Assembly (NCBI GenBank): GCA_030156255.1
Contig: JASGMV010000005.1
Coordinates: forward strand, 34,350 to 98,349
DNA: 64,000 nucleotides
Source: Desulfovibrionales bacterium
GTDB taxonomy: Bacteria > Desulfobacterota > Desulfovibrionia > Desulfovibrionales > Desulfovibrionaceae
Reading direction: 5' to 3'
Both the position numbers and the translations under genes were made by a program. Shown one piece after another: positions 38,644 to 46,217 of the stretch; position 1 is the stretch's first letter; every line of letters begins with the position of its first letter. The notes beneath the pieces are model-generated. The model was not told where the DNA came from. It worked only from the letters and a program-made list of their open reading frames with translations, and did not search any database.

Positions 38644-39066
38644 ATGGAAGAATTCGAGCCCACCATTGTGGCTTTCGTGTGCAACTGGTGCACCTACACA
38701 GCGGCCGACCTGGCCGGTACGGCCCGCATGGTCCAGTCGCCCAACGTTCGGCTGGTGCGGATGATGTGCACCGGCATGGTGGACCCCAAGTACGTGATCA
38801 AGGCCCTGTTGAGCGGCGCCGACGCCGTGTTGATCAGCGGCTGCCATCCCGGGGATTGCCATTACATCAACGGCAACTACAAGGCCCGGCGCAGGGTGAA
38901 GCTTCTCTCGGAGATTTTGACCACCGTGGGCCTGGACCCCCGCCGGCTCAAGCTGACCTGGATCGGCGCCAGCGAGGGCAACGAGTTCGCCGAAACCGTC
39001 AACGAACTGGTCCGGGACATCAAAGCCCTGGGGCCCAGCGAGGCGGCGAGCCTCGGGGCCATGTAG
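38644..39066 (+). CDS. MvhD-type hydrogenase/Hdr iron-sulfur subunit
   Basis: A 140-residue protein with the MvhD cysteine pattern: FVCNWCTYTAAD near the N-terminus, MMCTGMVDPKYV, and SGCHPGDCHYINGNY. In methanogens MvhD holds a 2Fe-2S cluster that passes electrons from hydrogenase or formate dehydrogenase to HdrA. Here no [NiFe]-hydrogenase gene is in the operon, so the donor may be the FrhB/FdhB-like subunits. GAGGAG lies about nine bases before the ATG. Confidence 0.93.
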   Translation: MEEFEPTIVAFVCNWCTYTAADLAGTARMVQSPNVRLVRMMCTGMVDPKYVIKALLSGADAVLISGCHPGDCHYINGNYKARRRVKLLSEILTTVGLDPRRLKLTWIGASEGNEFAETVNELVRDIKALGPSEAASLGAM

Positions 39067-39106
39067 GCGCATCAGGCCGGGGCGAAGCGCCCCAAAGGAG
39101 ACGCAG

Positions 39107-40261
39107 ATGGCTACCACCTCGCGTATAGAAGTCCGGCAAAACGGACCGTTGGCCGCGATCCGCGAATTTCTCGCCAAGGTCCTGGCCGACGAGGAGATTG
39201 CTTCGGTCATGGCCGTATCCAACGTCCGGGGCGCCATGATGCCCACGGTCGTCACCGATCCGGAGAAGCTGTCGGCCGTGGACCCGTTCGCCCCGGCCTT
39301 CCACCTCAATGCGGCCCGGCAGGTGGCCCGGCTCACCCGCGGAGAAATGGAAGGCCACATGGCCGCGGTGCTCAGGCCGTGTGAGATTCGCGCCTTCACG
39401 GAGCTGGTCAAGCTCAACCAGGGCAGCCCCCACAACATCGTACTCATCGGCGTGGACTGCTACGGCGCATACGCCAGCAGAGACTACCACGCCATGACTC
39501 GGGCCAACGGGAGCAAGTCCCCGGACGAGCGCACTCTCGAATTTATGGGCAAGGCCCCGTCCGGCGGCCTGGAGGACCCGGCCGCAACGCCGCCCGTGGC
39601 CCAGGCCTGCCGGGTGTGCGAGCATCCGTCTCCCGAAGGGGCGGACATTATTTTGGGCCTGTTCGGCGCGGACGCTTCCAAGGAAATGTGGGCCATCGCC
39701 AAGACGCCCACGGGGGAAGGGCTGCTCAACCGACTGGGTCTGCCCGACGCCGATTCCCTGGAGGCGCGCGACCGGGCGGTGGAGGAAATGGCCGCCCGCC
39801 GGCTGGCCGCCTTGGAGATCATGAACGCGCAGACCGCGGAGAAGATTTCCACCCCGGAGAAGATGGCCGACTACCTGGCGGACTGCGTGAATTGCTACAA
39901 CTGCCGGGTGGCCTGCCCGGTCTGCTACTGCAAGGAGTGCGTGTTCGTCACGGACGTGTTCGAGCACGAGCCGTGGCAATACCAGGGCTGGGCCAGAAAG
40001 AAAGGCGCCTTGCGCGTGCCCGTGGACACCATGTTCTACCATCTCACGCGCCTGGCGCATTCGTCCACGGCCTGCGTAGGCTGCGGGCAGTGCTCCAACG
40101 CCTGCCCCAACGACATCCCGGTCATGGAGATGTTCCGTCTTGTGGGAGGGAGAACGCAGGCCGCCTTCGGCTACGAGGCCGGACGCGATCCGGACGAGCC
40201 GCAGCCGCTGTCCGTGTTCCTGGAGAAGGAGCTGGCCGAGGTAACGGGCGGAGTCGACTAA
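39107..40261 (+). CDS. FdhB/FrhB-like subunit with C-terminal 4Fe-4S dicluster
   Basis: A 384-residue protein combining an FdhB/FrhB-like N-terminal part (VMAVSNVRGAMMPTVV, VLRPCEIRAFTELVKLNQ, VLIGVDCYG) with C-terminal Fe-S motifs: CVNCYNCRVACPVCYCKEC and CVGCGQCSNACPNDIP. The latter resembles HdrC and the formate-dehydrogenase beta chain. It likely gathers electrons from a soluble donor and feeds the HdrA proteins on either side. AAGGAG before the ATG; eleven bases separate it from the next gene. This is the second FrhB/FdhB-type subunit of the operon, so two electron entry or exit points are possible. Confidence 0.85.
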   Translation: MATTSRIEVRQNGPLAAIREFLAKVLADEEIASVMAVSNVRGAMMPTVVTDPEKLSAVDPFAPAFHLNAARQVARLTRGEMEGHMAAVLRPCEIRAFTELVKLNQGSPHNIVLIGVDCYGAYASRDYHAMTRANGSKSPDERTLEFMGKAPSGGLEDPAATPPVAQACRVCEHPSPEGADIILGLFGADASKEMWAIAKTPTGEGLLNRLGLPDADSLEARDRAVEEMAARRLAALEIMNAQTAEKISTPEKMADYLADCVNCYNCRVACPVCYCKECVFVTDVFEHEPWQYQGWARKKGALRVPVDTMFYHLTRLAHSSTACVGCGQCSNACPNDIPVMEMFRLVGGRTQAAFGYEAGRDPDEPQPLSVFLEKELAEVTGGVD

Positions 40262-40271
40262 GGGGGAAACC

Positions 40272-43200
40272 ATGACAGCGACGTACGACGCATTGGTGGT
40301 CGGAGCCGGGGTCGCCGGAATCCGCTCCGCCCTGGATTTGGCGGGGACGGGGCAGAAGGTCGCCTTGATCGACCACAGCCCGCATCTGGGCGGATTGCTG
40401 GTCCAGTTGGACAAGCAGTTTCCCACGGACAACTGCGGCATGTGCAAGATGCTGCCCCTGACCGAGCGCGAATCATCCTCCCAGTTCTGCATGCGCAAGG
40501 GGCTCTTCCATAGCAACATCGACATTCTGCTCTCCACGCGGCTTGAATCCCTGGAGGGCGATCCCGGGCAGTTCCACGCCGTCTTGCGCAAGCACGCCAG
40601 CTTTGTGGACCCCACCCGGTGCATTGGCTGCGGCAAGTGCGCCGAGGTCTGCCCGGTGGAGGTCAAAAGCGAATTCAACGCCGGCCTGGAGGCCCGCGGA
40701 GCCGCCCACCTGCCCGTGCCCCAGGCCATTCCCAACCACTACGTGGTGGACTTGGACAACTGCGTGCGCTGCTGGCGATGCTACGACGCCTGCCCCACCA
40801 AGGCCATCGACTTCAAGTTCGCTGAGCGCGAGTCGTTCAACATCCTGGTCGCCGACCCCGATCCGCAAACCACGGCCGACCTCGCCGAGTGGCTCAAAAA
40901 GCAGAAGTTTCCCATCGAAGGCCCGGTGGACGGCAATAGCGTGCTGGAGCGCGCGGCCGAGGGCAAGGACGTGCGCCTGCTCATTTTGGACATGAGCCTC
41001 AGCGACGTTTCTCCCGAGCGCGTGCTCTCCCGCTGCCTGGAGCTCAATGCGCGGCTGCCGGTGATTCTCACCGGAACGCCCGAACAGGCCGAGGCGGCCC
41101 GGCTGCTGGAGCAGGGCGCCCTGGCGTTCGTGGAGAAGCCCCTGGATCGGGCGAAGTTCGTGCCGTGGCTGGACAAGCTCTACATGCGCATCGTGTCGGA
41201 CGAGATCATCGAAATCGACGCGGCTGCCGTTGTCCTGGCCGGGGGTTTCTCCTGCTACGACCCCAGCGAAGTCGCCGACGTGCTGGGTTACGGCCGTTCG
41301 CCGGGCGTTGTCACCTCATTGGAGCTGGAGCGGTTGGTCAGCTCCACCGGCCCCAAGGGGCGCGGTCTTCTTCGGCCGGACGGAAGGCCCGCGCGCCGCA
41401 TCGCCTGGTTGCAATGCGTCGGGTCCAGGGACCTGAAGAAAAAGGCCGACTTCTGTTCGTCCATCTGCTGCATGATCTCCATCAAGGAGGCCAATATGGT
41501 CCGCCGGCTCACGGCGGAGCAGGAGGGCGGGCCGGCCGAGACGACCATCTTCTCTATGGACCTGCGCGTGTTCGGCAAGCCGTTTCAGTCCTATCTGGAC
41601 GAAGCCAAGGCGTCCGGGACGCGGTTCATCCGCAGCCGCATCCATTCGATCATCCCGGATCCTGCGGACCCGGGCGCGGTGCGCGTGGAGTATCTGGACG
41701 ACGCCGGCGTTCTGCAGGTGGAAAGCTTCGACCTGTTCGTGCTCGGCGTGGGCGCCAGGCCTCCGGCCGGGATGAACGAGCTGGCCCGGGCCGCCGGGAT
41801 CGAGACCAACGAGTGGGGTTTTTGCAAGACCATGCCGTTCGAGCCGGCGCGCACCAGCCGCCTGGGCGTGTTCGCGGCCGGCTCCTTCTCCGGTCCGCGG
41901 GACATCTCCGAAAGTTTGGTGATGGCCGACGCCGCGGCGCTGGGCGCCTCCCGATTGGTCAACATTTACGCGCCGCTGCGGGAGCGCCGGCCCCAGCCGG
42001 AGCCCGAATTTCGGGACGTGACCCGCGAGAGGCCCAGGGTTTTCGTGGCGGTCTGCTCGTCCTGCCCCATGGTGGAAAGCCGCTTGGATACGGACGCCCT
42101 GACCCGGCGCCTGCGCGCCATGTCCGGGGTGACGGGCGTGGCCCTGGTGGACCGGGCCTGCACCAGCCAAGGCTGGGACCGGATCATCGACAAGGCGCGG
42201 GAGGTCGACCCCAACCGGGTGGTCATCGGGGCCTGCATGCCCTACGCCTACGTCCCCCGGCTCCATGAATTGGGCAAGGCCTTGAATCTCAATCCGGCCC
42301 TGATGGATGTCTGCGACGTGGCCACCCTGACCGCCTTGGGCGGCGACGACGGAGAAGGAACGGATTCCGAAGTATTCTCCAGACTGCGCATGTCCGTGGC
42401 CAAGCTGCTGGGCGCGGACCCGCGGCCCACGGCCCAGGCCCGGCCGGCCAGTCCGGTCGCGCTGGTGGCGGGCGGCGGATTGGCCGGGCTCACCGCAGCC
42501 TTGGCCGTGGCCGACCACGGCTACGAGGTCCATCTGGTGGAGGAGCGCGAGGAGCTCGGCGGGCTGGCCATGAACATCCGCCGCACCCTGGACGGCGAGG
42601 ACCCGGTCAAGCACGTGGAGCTGCTCATCGACCAGGCGGGCAAGCATCCCAACATCCGCATTCACACCGACAGCCGGGTGGCGCTGCATCTGGGCCGGGC
42701 CGGCCGGTTCTTCTCCGTGGTCAACACTCCGGACGGACCGGTTCCCGTGGAGCACGGCGCGGCCGTCCTGGCCACGGGAGGCGTGGAGTCCAAGCTCTAC
42801 GAATGGGGTTTTCGGGTCCACAAGAACGTCATGACCCAGCAGGAGCTGGAGCAGAGGCTGGCGGACGGAACCGTGGACACGGCCGGCCTGAACGCCGTGG
42901 CCATGATCCAGTGCTGGCGCTCGCGGGACGAGGAGCGCAACTACTGCAGCCGGGTCTGCTGCCAGCAGGCCGTCAAGAACGTGCTGGAGTTGAAGCGCCG
43001 CAGGCCGGAGTTGCCCGTGTTCGTGTTCTATCGGGACATCATGACCTACGGCTTCATGGAGCATTTCTACACCGAGGCGCGCCGCACGGGCGCCCAGTTC
43101 ATCCGTTTCTCTCCGGACAACCCGCCGGCCATGGAGCACAGGGACGGCAAGACCATCGTCTCGGCCTTCGATCCCGTGCTCGGCAGGAACGTGGAAGTCC

Positions 43201-43703
43201 ACGCCGACCTGCTGGCTTTGGCCAGCGGAATCGAGCCGGCGGACCACTCTGAGATCGCCGAGATGTTCGGCGTGGAGATGGACGAACACGGCTTTCTCAA
43301 GGAGGCGGAATACAAGTGGCGGCCCGTGGCCAGCACGAAGTACGGCGTGTTCGTGTGCGGGTTGGCCAAGGGGCCGGCGAACATGGAGGAATCCATCGCC
43401 CAGGCCCAGGCCGCGGCCCAGCGGGCCGTGCGCATGCTGCACGAGAAGCATCTGGCCTCGGGGGCGGTGGTGGCCGAAGTCCGGCATTCGTTGTGCTCCC
43501 TGTGCGGCAAGTGCATCGAGGTCTGCCCGTACGAAGCGCGCCGGCTGTCCCCGACCATGGACAAGATTCAGGTGGACGAACTGCTGTGCCAGGGGTGCGG
43601 CTCCTGCGCCGCGGTTTGCCCCAACAGCGCGACCATCCTCCGGGGCTACAGCGACAGGCAGGTGCTCTCGGTCATCGACGCGGCGCTGGAGGAGACGGTC
43701 TGA
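40272..43703 (+). CDS. Tandem HdrA-HdrA fusion flavoprotein with inserted receiver domain
   Basis: An 1143-residue protein with two HdrA modules. Module 1 (1-575) lacks the usual N-terminal domain: FAD site VVGAGVAGIRSALD (9-22), CGMCKM (55-60), ferredoxin motifs CIGCGKCAEVCP (117-128) and CVRCWRCYDACP (164-175), later CVGSRDLKKKADFCSSICC. Residues about 189-305 are an extra domain, described separately. Module 2 (585-1143) has an HdrA N-terminal domain (CSSCPMVESRLDTDAL, RVVIGACMPYAYVPRL), a second FAD site LVAGGGLAGLTAAL (731-744) but no internal ferredoxin, and the C-terminal CSLCGKCIEVCP / CQGCGSCAAVCP. Two flavins in one chain plus the separate HdrA upstream give the complex up to three FAD sites. 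Confidence 0.9.
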   Translation: MTATYDALVVGAGVAGIRSALDLAGTGQKVALIDHSPHLGGLLVQLDKQFPTDNCGMCKMLPLTERESSSQFCMRKGLFHSNIDILLSTRLESLEGDPGQFHAVLRKHASFVDPTRCIGCGKCAEVCPVEVKSEFNAGLEARGAAHLPVPQAIPNHYVVDLDNCVRCWRCYDACPTKAIDFKFAERESFNILVADPDPQTTADLAEWLKKQKFPIEGPVDGNSVLERAAEGKDVRLLILDMSLSDVSPERVLSRCLELNARLPVILTGTPEQAEAARLLEQGALAFVEKPLDRAKFVPWLDKLYMRIVSDEIIEIDAAAVVLAGGFSCYDPSEVADVLGYGRSPGVVTSLELERLVSSTGPKGRGLLRPDGRPARRIAWLQCVGSRDLKKKADFCSSICCMISIKEANMVRRLTAEQEGGPAETTIFSMDLRVFGKPFQSYLDEAKASGTRFIRSRIHSIIPDPADPGAVRVEYLDDAGVLQVESFDLFVLGVGARPPAGMNELARAAGIETNEWGFCKTMPFEPARTSRLGVFAAGSFSGPRDISESLVMADAAALGASRLVNIYAPLRERRPQPEPEFRDVTRERPRVFVAVCSSCPMVESRLDTDALTRRLRAMSGVTGVALVDRACTSQGWDRIIDKAREVDPNRVVIGACMPYAYVPRLHELGKALNLNPALMDVCDVATLTALGGDDGEGTDSEVFSRLRMSVAKLLGADPRPTAQARPASPVALVAGGGLAGLTAALAVADHGYEVHLVEEREELGGLAMNIRRTLDGEDPVKHVELLIDQAGKHPNIRIHTDSRVALHLGRAGRFFSVVNTPDGPVPVEHGAAVLATGGVESKLYEWGFRVHKNVMTQQELEQRLADGTVDTAGLNAVAMIQCWRSRDEERNYCSRVCCQQAVKNVLELKRRRPELPVFVFYRDIMTYGFMEHFYTEARRTGAQFIRFSPDNPPAMEHRDGKTIVSAFDPVLGRNVEVHADLLALASGIEPADHSEIAEMFGVEMDEHGFLKEAEYKWRPVASTKYGVFVCGLAKGPANMEESIAQAQAAAQRAVRMLHEKHLASGAVVAEVRHSLCSLCGKCIEVCPYEARRLSPTMDKIQVDELLCQGCGSCAAVCPNSATILRGYSDRQVLSVIDAALEETV
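40836..41186 (+). other. Receiver-like (REC) domain inserted in HdrA module 1
   Basis: Residues about 189-305 of the HdrA fusion read like a response-regulator receiver: FNILVADPDPQTT (acidic D195/D197), LLILDMSLSD with the phospho-acceptor position D240, PVILTGTPEQA with T267, and LAFVEKPLD with K289. These are all the key receiver residues at normal spacing. In the HdrA encoded at 36572 the matching point, just after the second ferredoxin motif, has only about 20 residues before the flavin domain resumes at VGTIILATGF; here it resumes at EIDAAAVVLAGGF. Confidence 0.8.
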
Positions 43704-43739
43704 TGAACACGCACGCGCAAGCAAGGGGAGGGTGAGGTC

Positions 43740-44303
43740 ATGGCGACGAGCGTAAAGAACCCCGCGCCCCAGGACGAGGCGTCCCGGAATTTGAAAGCGA
43801 TCCGTGAGATGGTCGCGGCCTGCATGCAGTGCGGAACCTGCACGGCGAGCTGCCCCAATTATCCGTCCATGGACCTGGCCCCGCGGCGGTTGTGGCGGTT
43901 GGCGGTCATGGGGCTGACCGAGGATATTTTCGCCTCGCGAACGTTTCTGCTTTGCTCCAACTGCTACGCCTGCACGTTGCGCTGCCCGCGGGGACTGCCC
44001 CTGACCGAGGCCATGGCCGCGCTCAAGCGCATGGCCGCGGCCAGGGAGACGAAATGGGGCGGCCGCAAGACCCAGTTCTACCGCACCTTCCTCGACAACG
44101 TGCGCCGCTGGGGCCGCGTCCAGGAGACGGATATGATGATGCGGTATTTCCTGGACATGAAGGACCCGCTTTTGCCCCTGCGCTACACCCCGTTGGGCTT
44201 TCGACTGTTGCGCAAGGGGAAGATCGGTCCGCCGCATTCCGCACAGTCCGGCCGGCTGGCCGGTTTGTTCGAAAAGGTCAAGGAGATGGAGGCAAGGCCA
44301 TGA
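43740..44303 (+). CDS. HdrC-type iron-sulfur subunit
   Basis: A 187-residue protein with two 4Fe-4S motifs, CMQCGTCTASCPNYPSMD and CSNCYACTLRCPRGLPL, followed by a helical tail with basic residues, as in HdrC. It relays electrons from HdrA to HdrB. Ribosome-binding site GGGGAGG. Its stop overlaps the HdrB start (ATGA), the normal hdrCB arrangement. Confidence 0.93.
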   Translation: MATSVKNPAPQDEASRNLKAIREMVAACMQCGTCTASCPNYPSMDLAPRRLWRLAVMGLTEDIFASRTFLLCSNCYACTLRCPRGLPLTEAMAALKRMAAARETKWGGRKTQFYRTFLDNVRRWGRVQETDMMMRYFLDMKDPLLPLRYTPLGFRLLRKGKIGPPHSAQSGRLAGLFEKVKEMEARP

Positions 44304-45175
44304 AGTACGCATACTATCCCGGCTGCTCCCTGTCGGAAACGGCCAAGGAATTCGACGTCTCCACCCGAAAGGCGCTGGCTCGGCTGGGCGTGGAGTTGGC
44401 TGAGATTCCCGATTGGACCTGCTGCGGCGCCAGCGCGGCCGAGGCCGTGAGCGAGCTTTTGTCCCTGGCGCTGCCTGGAAGAAATCTGGCCCTGGCCGGT
44501 CGGGAGCTTCCCGGCCTGGACGTTCTGGCGCCGTGCAGCGCCTGTTACCTGAACCTGTTGCGGGTGGAGAAGAAGACGGAGCGGGACCCGGATGCGCGCC
44601 GGCGGATCGACGAGGCCCTGAGCGTCCAGAACCTGGCGCTGCCCGGGACCATGCGCGTTCGACATCTTCTGGACGCGCTGGTCAACGACGTGGGATTGCC
44701 CGCCATCGCCGAGAAGGTCGTCTCGCCCCTGGAAGGGCTCAAGGCCGCCCCGTATTACGGTTGCCAGATATTGCGCCCTTATGCGGAATTCGACGACCCG
44801 GAGCGGCCCCGGACCATGGCCCTCGTTCTGGAGGCCCTGGGGGCCGAGCCGCTGGATTGGCGATTGTCGGCTACCTGCTGCGGCGCCTCGCTCATGGCTT
44901 CCAAGAAGGAGGCGGCGTTGCCGTTGGTGGGAAACATCCTGCGGGCGGCCCGGGATGCGGGCGCCGACGTCGTGGCCACCGTGTGCCCGCTGTGCCAGAT
45001 GAACCTTGAGGCCTACCAGTCCGAGGCCGACCCCAAGGGGCCCGTCCCCCTGACCGTGGCCTATCTGCCGCAGTTGATGGGGTTGGCTTTCGGCATGGAC
45101 CCCGAGGAGGTGATGTTTGGGAAAAATATGGCGGTGGCGCCGGGCTTCCTGGCCGGGGCGCCCGCCCTTGCATAG
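44300..45175 (+). CDS. HdrB-type catalytic subunit (two CCG domains)
   Basis: A 291-residue protein starting MKYAYYPGCSLSETAKEF. It has two CCG domains, the ligands of the unusual 4Fe-4S clusters that reduce disulfides in HdrB: DWTCCGASAAEAV with APCSACYLN, and YYGCQILRPYAEF with ATCCGASLMAS and VCPLCQMNL. Both are complete, so a heterodisulfide-reductase-like activity on an unknown disulfide is possible. Translation is coupled to HdrC by the overlapping ATGA. A C-terminal Ala/Gly-rich tail is variable. Confidence 0.94.
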   Translation: MKYAYYPGCSLSETAKEFDVSTRKALARLGVELAEIPDWTCCGASAAEAVSELLSLALPGRNLALAGRELPGLDVLAPCSACYLNLLRVEKKTERDPDARRRIDEALSVQNLALPGTMRVRHLLDALVNDVGLPAIAEKVVSPLEGLKAAPYYGCQILRPYAEFDDPERPRTMALVLEALGAEPLDWRLSATCCGASLMASKKEAALPLVGNILRAARDAGADVVATVCPLCQMNLEAYQSEADPKGPVPLTVAYLPQLMGLAFGMDPEEVMFGKNMAVAPGFLAGAPALA

Positions 45176-45210
45176 ATCCCTTTGCACCGATCAAACCCAG
45201 GAGGTGAGCC

Positions 45211-46158
45211 ATGTTTAAGGACATCGTGTTGGCCATCACCCCGTCCGAGATATGCCAGCACGCCGCGGAGAAGGCCTTCGAGTTCGCCAAGCGTTTCGAC
45301 TCGAAGCTGACCCTTGTCCACGTCACCGGCATGGAGCAGGGCTGGGGCCAGATGGAGTATCTGGACCGCAGCGGCGAAACGGAGCGGATCAAGGACAACA
45401 TTTGCGAGTTCTATCAGGACAAGCTCGACGCCGCGGTCCAGTGCGACGTCAATGTGTTGGCCGGGATTCCGCATAACGAAATCCTGCGGGTCGCCCGGAA
45501 GGTCAACGCCGACCTCATCGTCATGGGACCGCACACCCGCGAGTACGTGGAGAAGCGCTCCAAGATGTGGGGCATGGCCGGCTCCACTCTGGAGCGGGTC
45601 AGCCAGAAGGCGACCTGCCCGGTAATGATTGTCACCCGGGAGGCCCGGTCCGAGCAGCGCTTCGAACGAATCGTGGCGGCCACGGACTTCTCCCGGCAGG
45701 CCGAATGCGCCGTGCAGTACGGCGGCCAGCTTTGCCGCCACTATAAGGCCGACTTGAACGTGTTTCACGTTTTGGGCGAGGAGGAGGGGCTCACGCAAAC
45801 CGAGATCGACGAACAGGCCGTCCAGGCCAGGCAGCGTATGCAAACCGAGTTCGGACCGCTGCTCAAGGGCATCGAAAACGTCAAGTTCGAGTCCTGGGAA
45901 GGTAAGCCGGCCATGGAGATTCTCAAGCTGGCGCGCCAAAGCGAGGCCGATCTCATCATCATGGCCCACCATTCCAGGGAGAAGGACCCGGAGAAGGCTT
46001 TTCTCGGATCCGTAGTCGCCCAGGTGGCCCTCAACGCGGTCTGCCCCACCATGTCCATCAACCGCCACTTCGATTTGCGGTGCGGCATGATGTACGACCA
46101 GACCGGAGCGGTCGTGGAGAAGGAGGCCCAACGAGAAGAAGAGGAGGCGCCGGCCTGA
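45211..46158 (+). CDS. Tandem universal stress protein (UspA-like)
   Basis: A 315-residue protein with two Usp domains: 1-145 (FKDIVLAITPSEICQHAAEK, ADLIVMGPHTREYVEK, MAGSTLERVSQKATCPVMIV) and 150-290 (RIVAATDFSRQAECAV, ADLIIMAHHSREKDPEKAF, VALNAVCPTMSI). The Gly-rich nucleotide loop is partly kept in domain 1 and mostly lost in domain 2. AGGAGG lies before the ATG. It sits inside the Hdr operon between HdrB and the selenocysteine HdrD-like gene, so it may adjust the complex to energy state, an inference from position. Confidence 0.9.
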   Translation: MFKDIVLAITPSEICQHAAEKAFEFAKRFDSKLTLVHVTGMEQGWGQMEYLDRSGETERIKDNICEFYQDKLDAAVQCDVNVLAGIPHNEILRVARKVNADLIVMGPHTREYVEKRSKMWGMAGSTLERVSQKATCPVMIVTREARSEQRFERIVAATDFSRQAECAVQYGGQLCRHYKADLNVFHVLGEEEGLTQTEIDEQAVQARQRMQTEFGPLLKGIENVKFESWEGKPAMEILKLARQSEADLIIMAHHSREKDPEKAFLGSVVAQVALNAVCPTMSINRHFDLRCGMMYDQTGAVVEKEAQREEEEAPA

Positions 46159-46217
46159 GTGCAACCAATCCGGCGAGGCCGCCCGCTCATGGCGGCTTCG
46201 CCTTCAAGGAGGCCCTT

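Noticed and set aside
41316..44312. A 3-kb open frame on the minus strand opposite the HdrA fusion and HdrC
   Set aside because: Typical GC-rich shadow; the plus strand carries clear Fe-S and FAD motifs.
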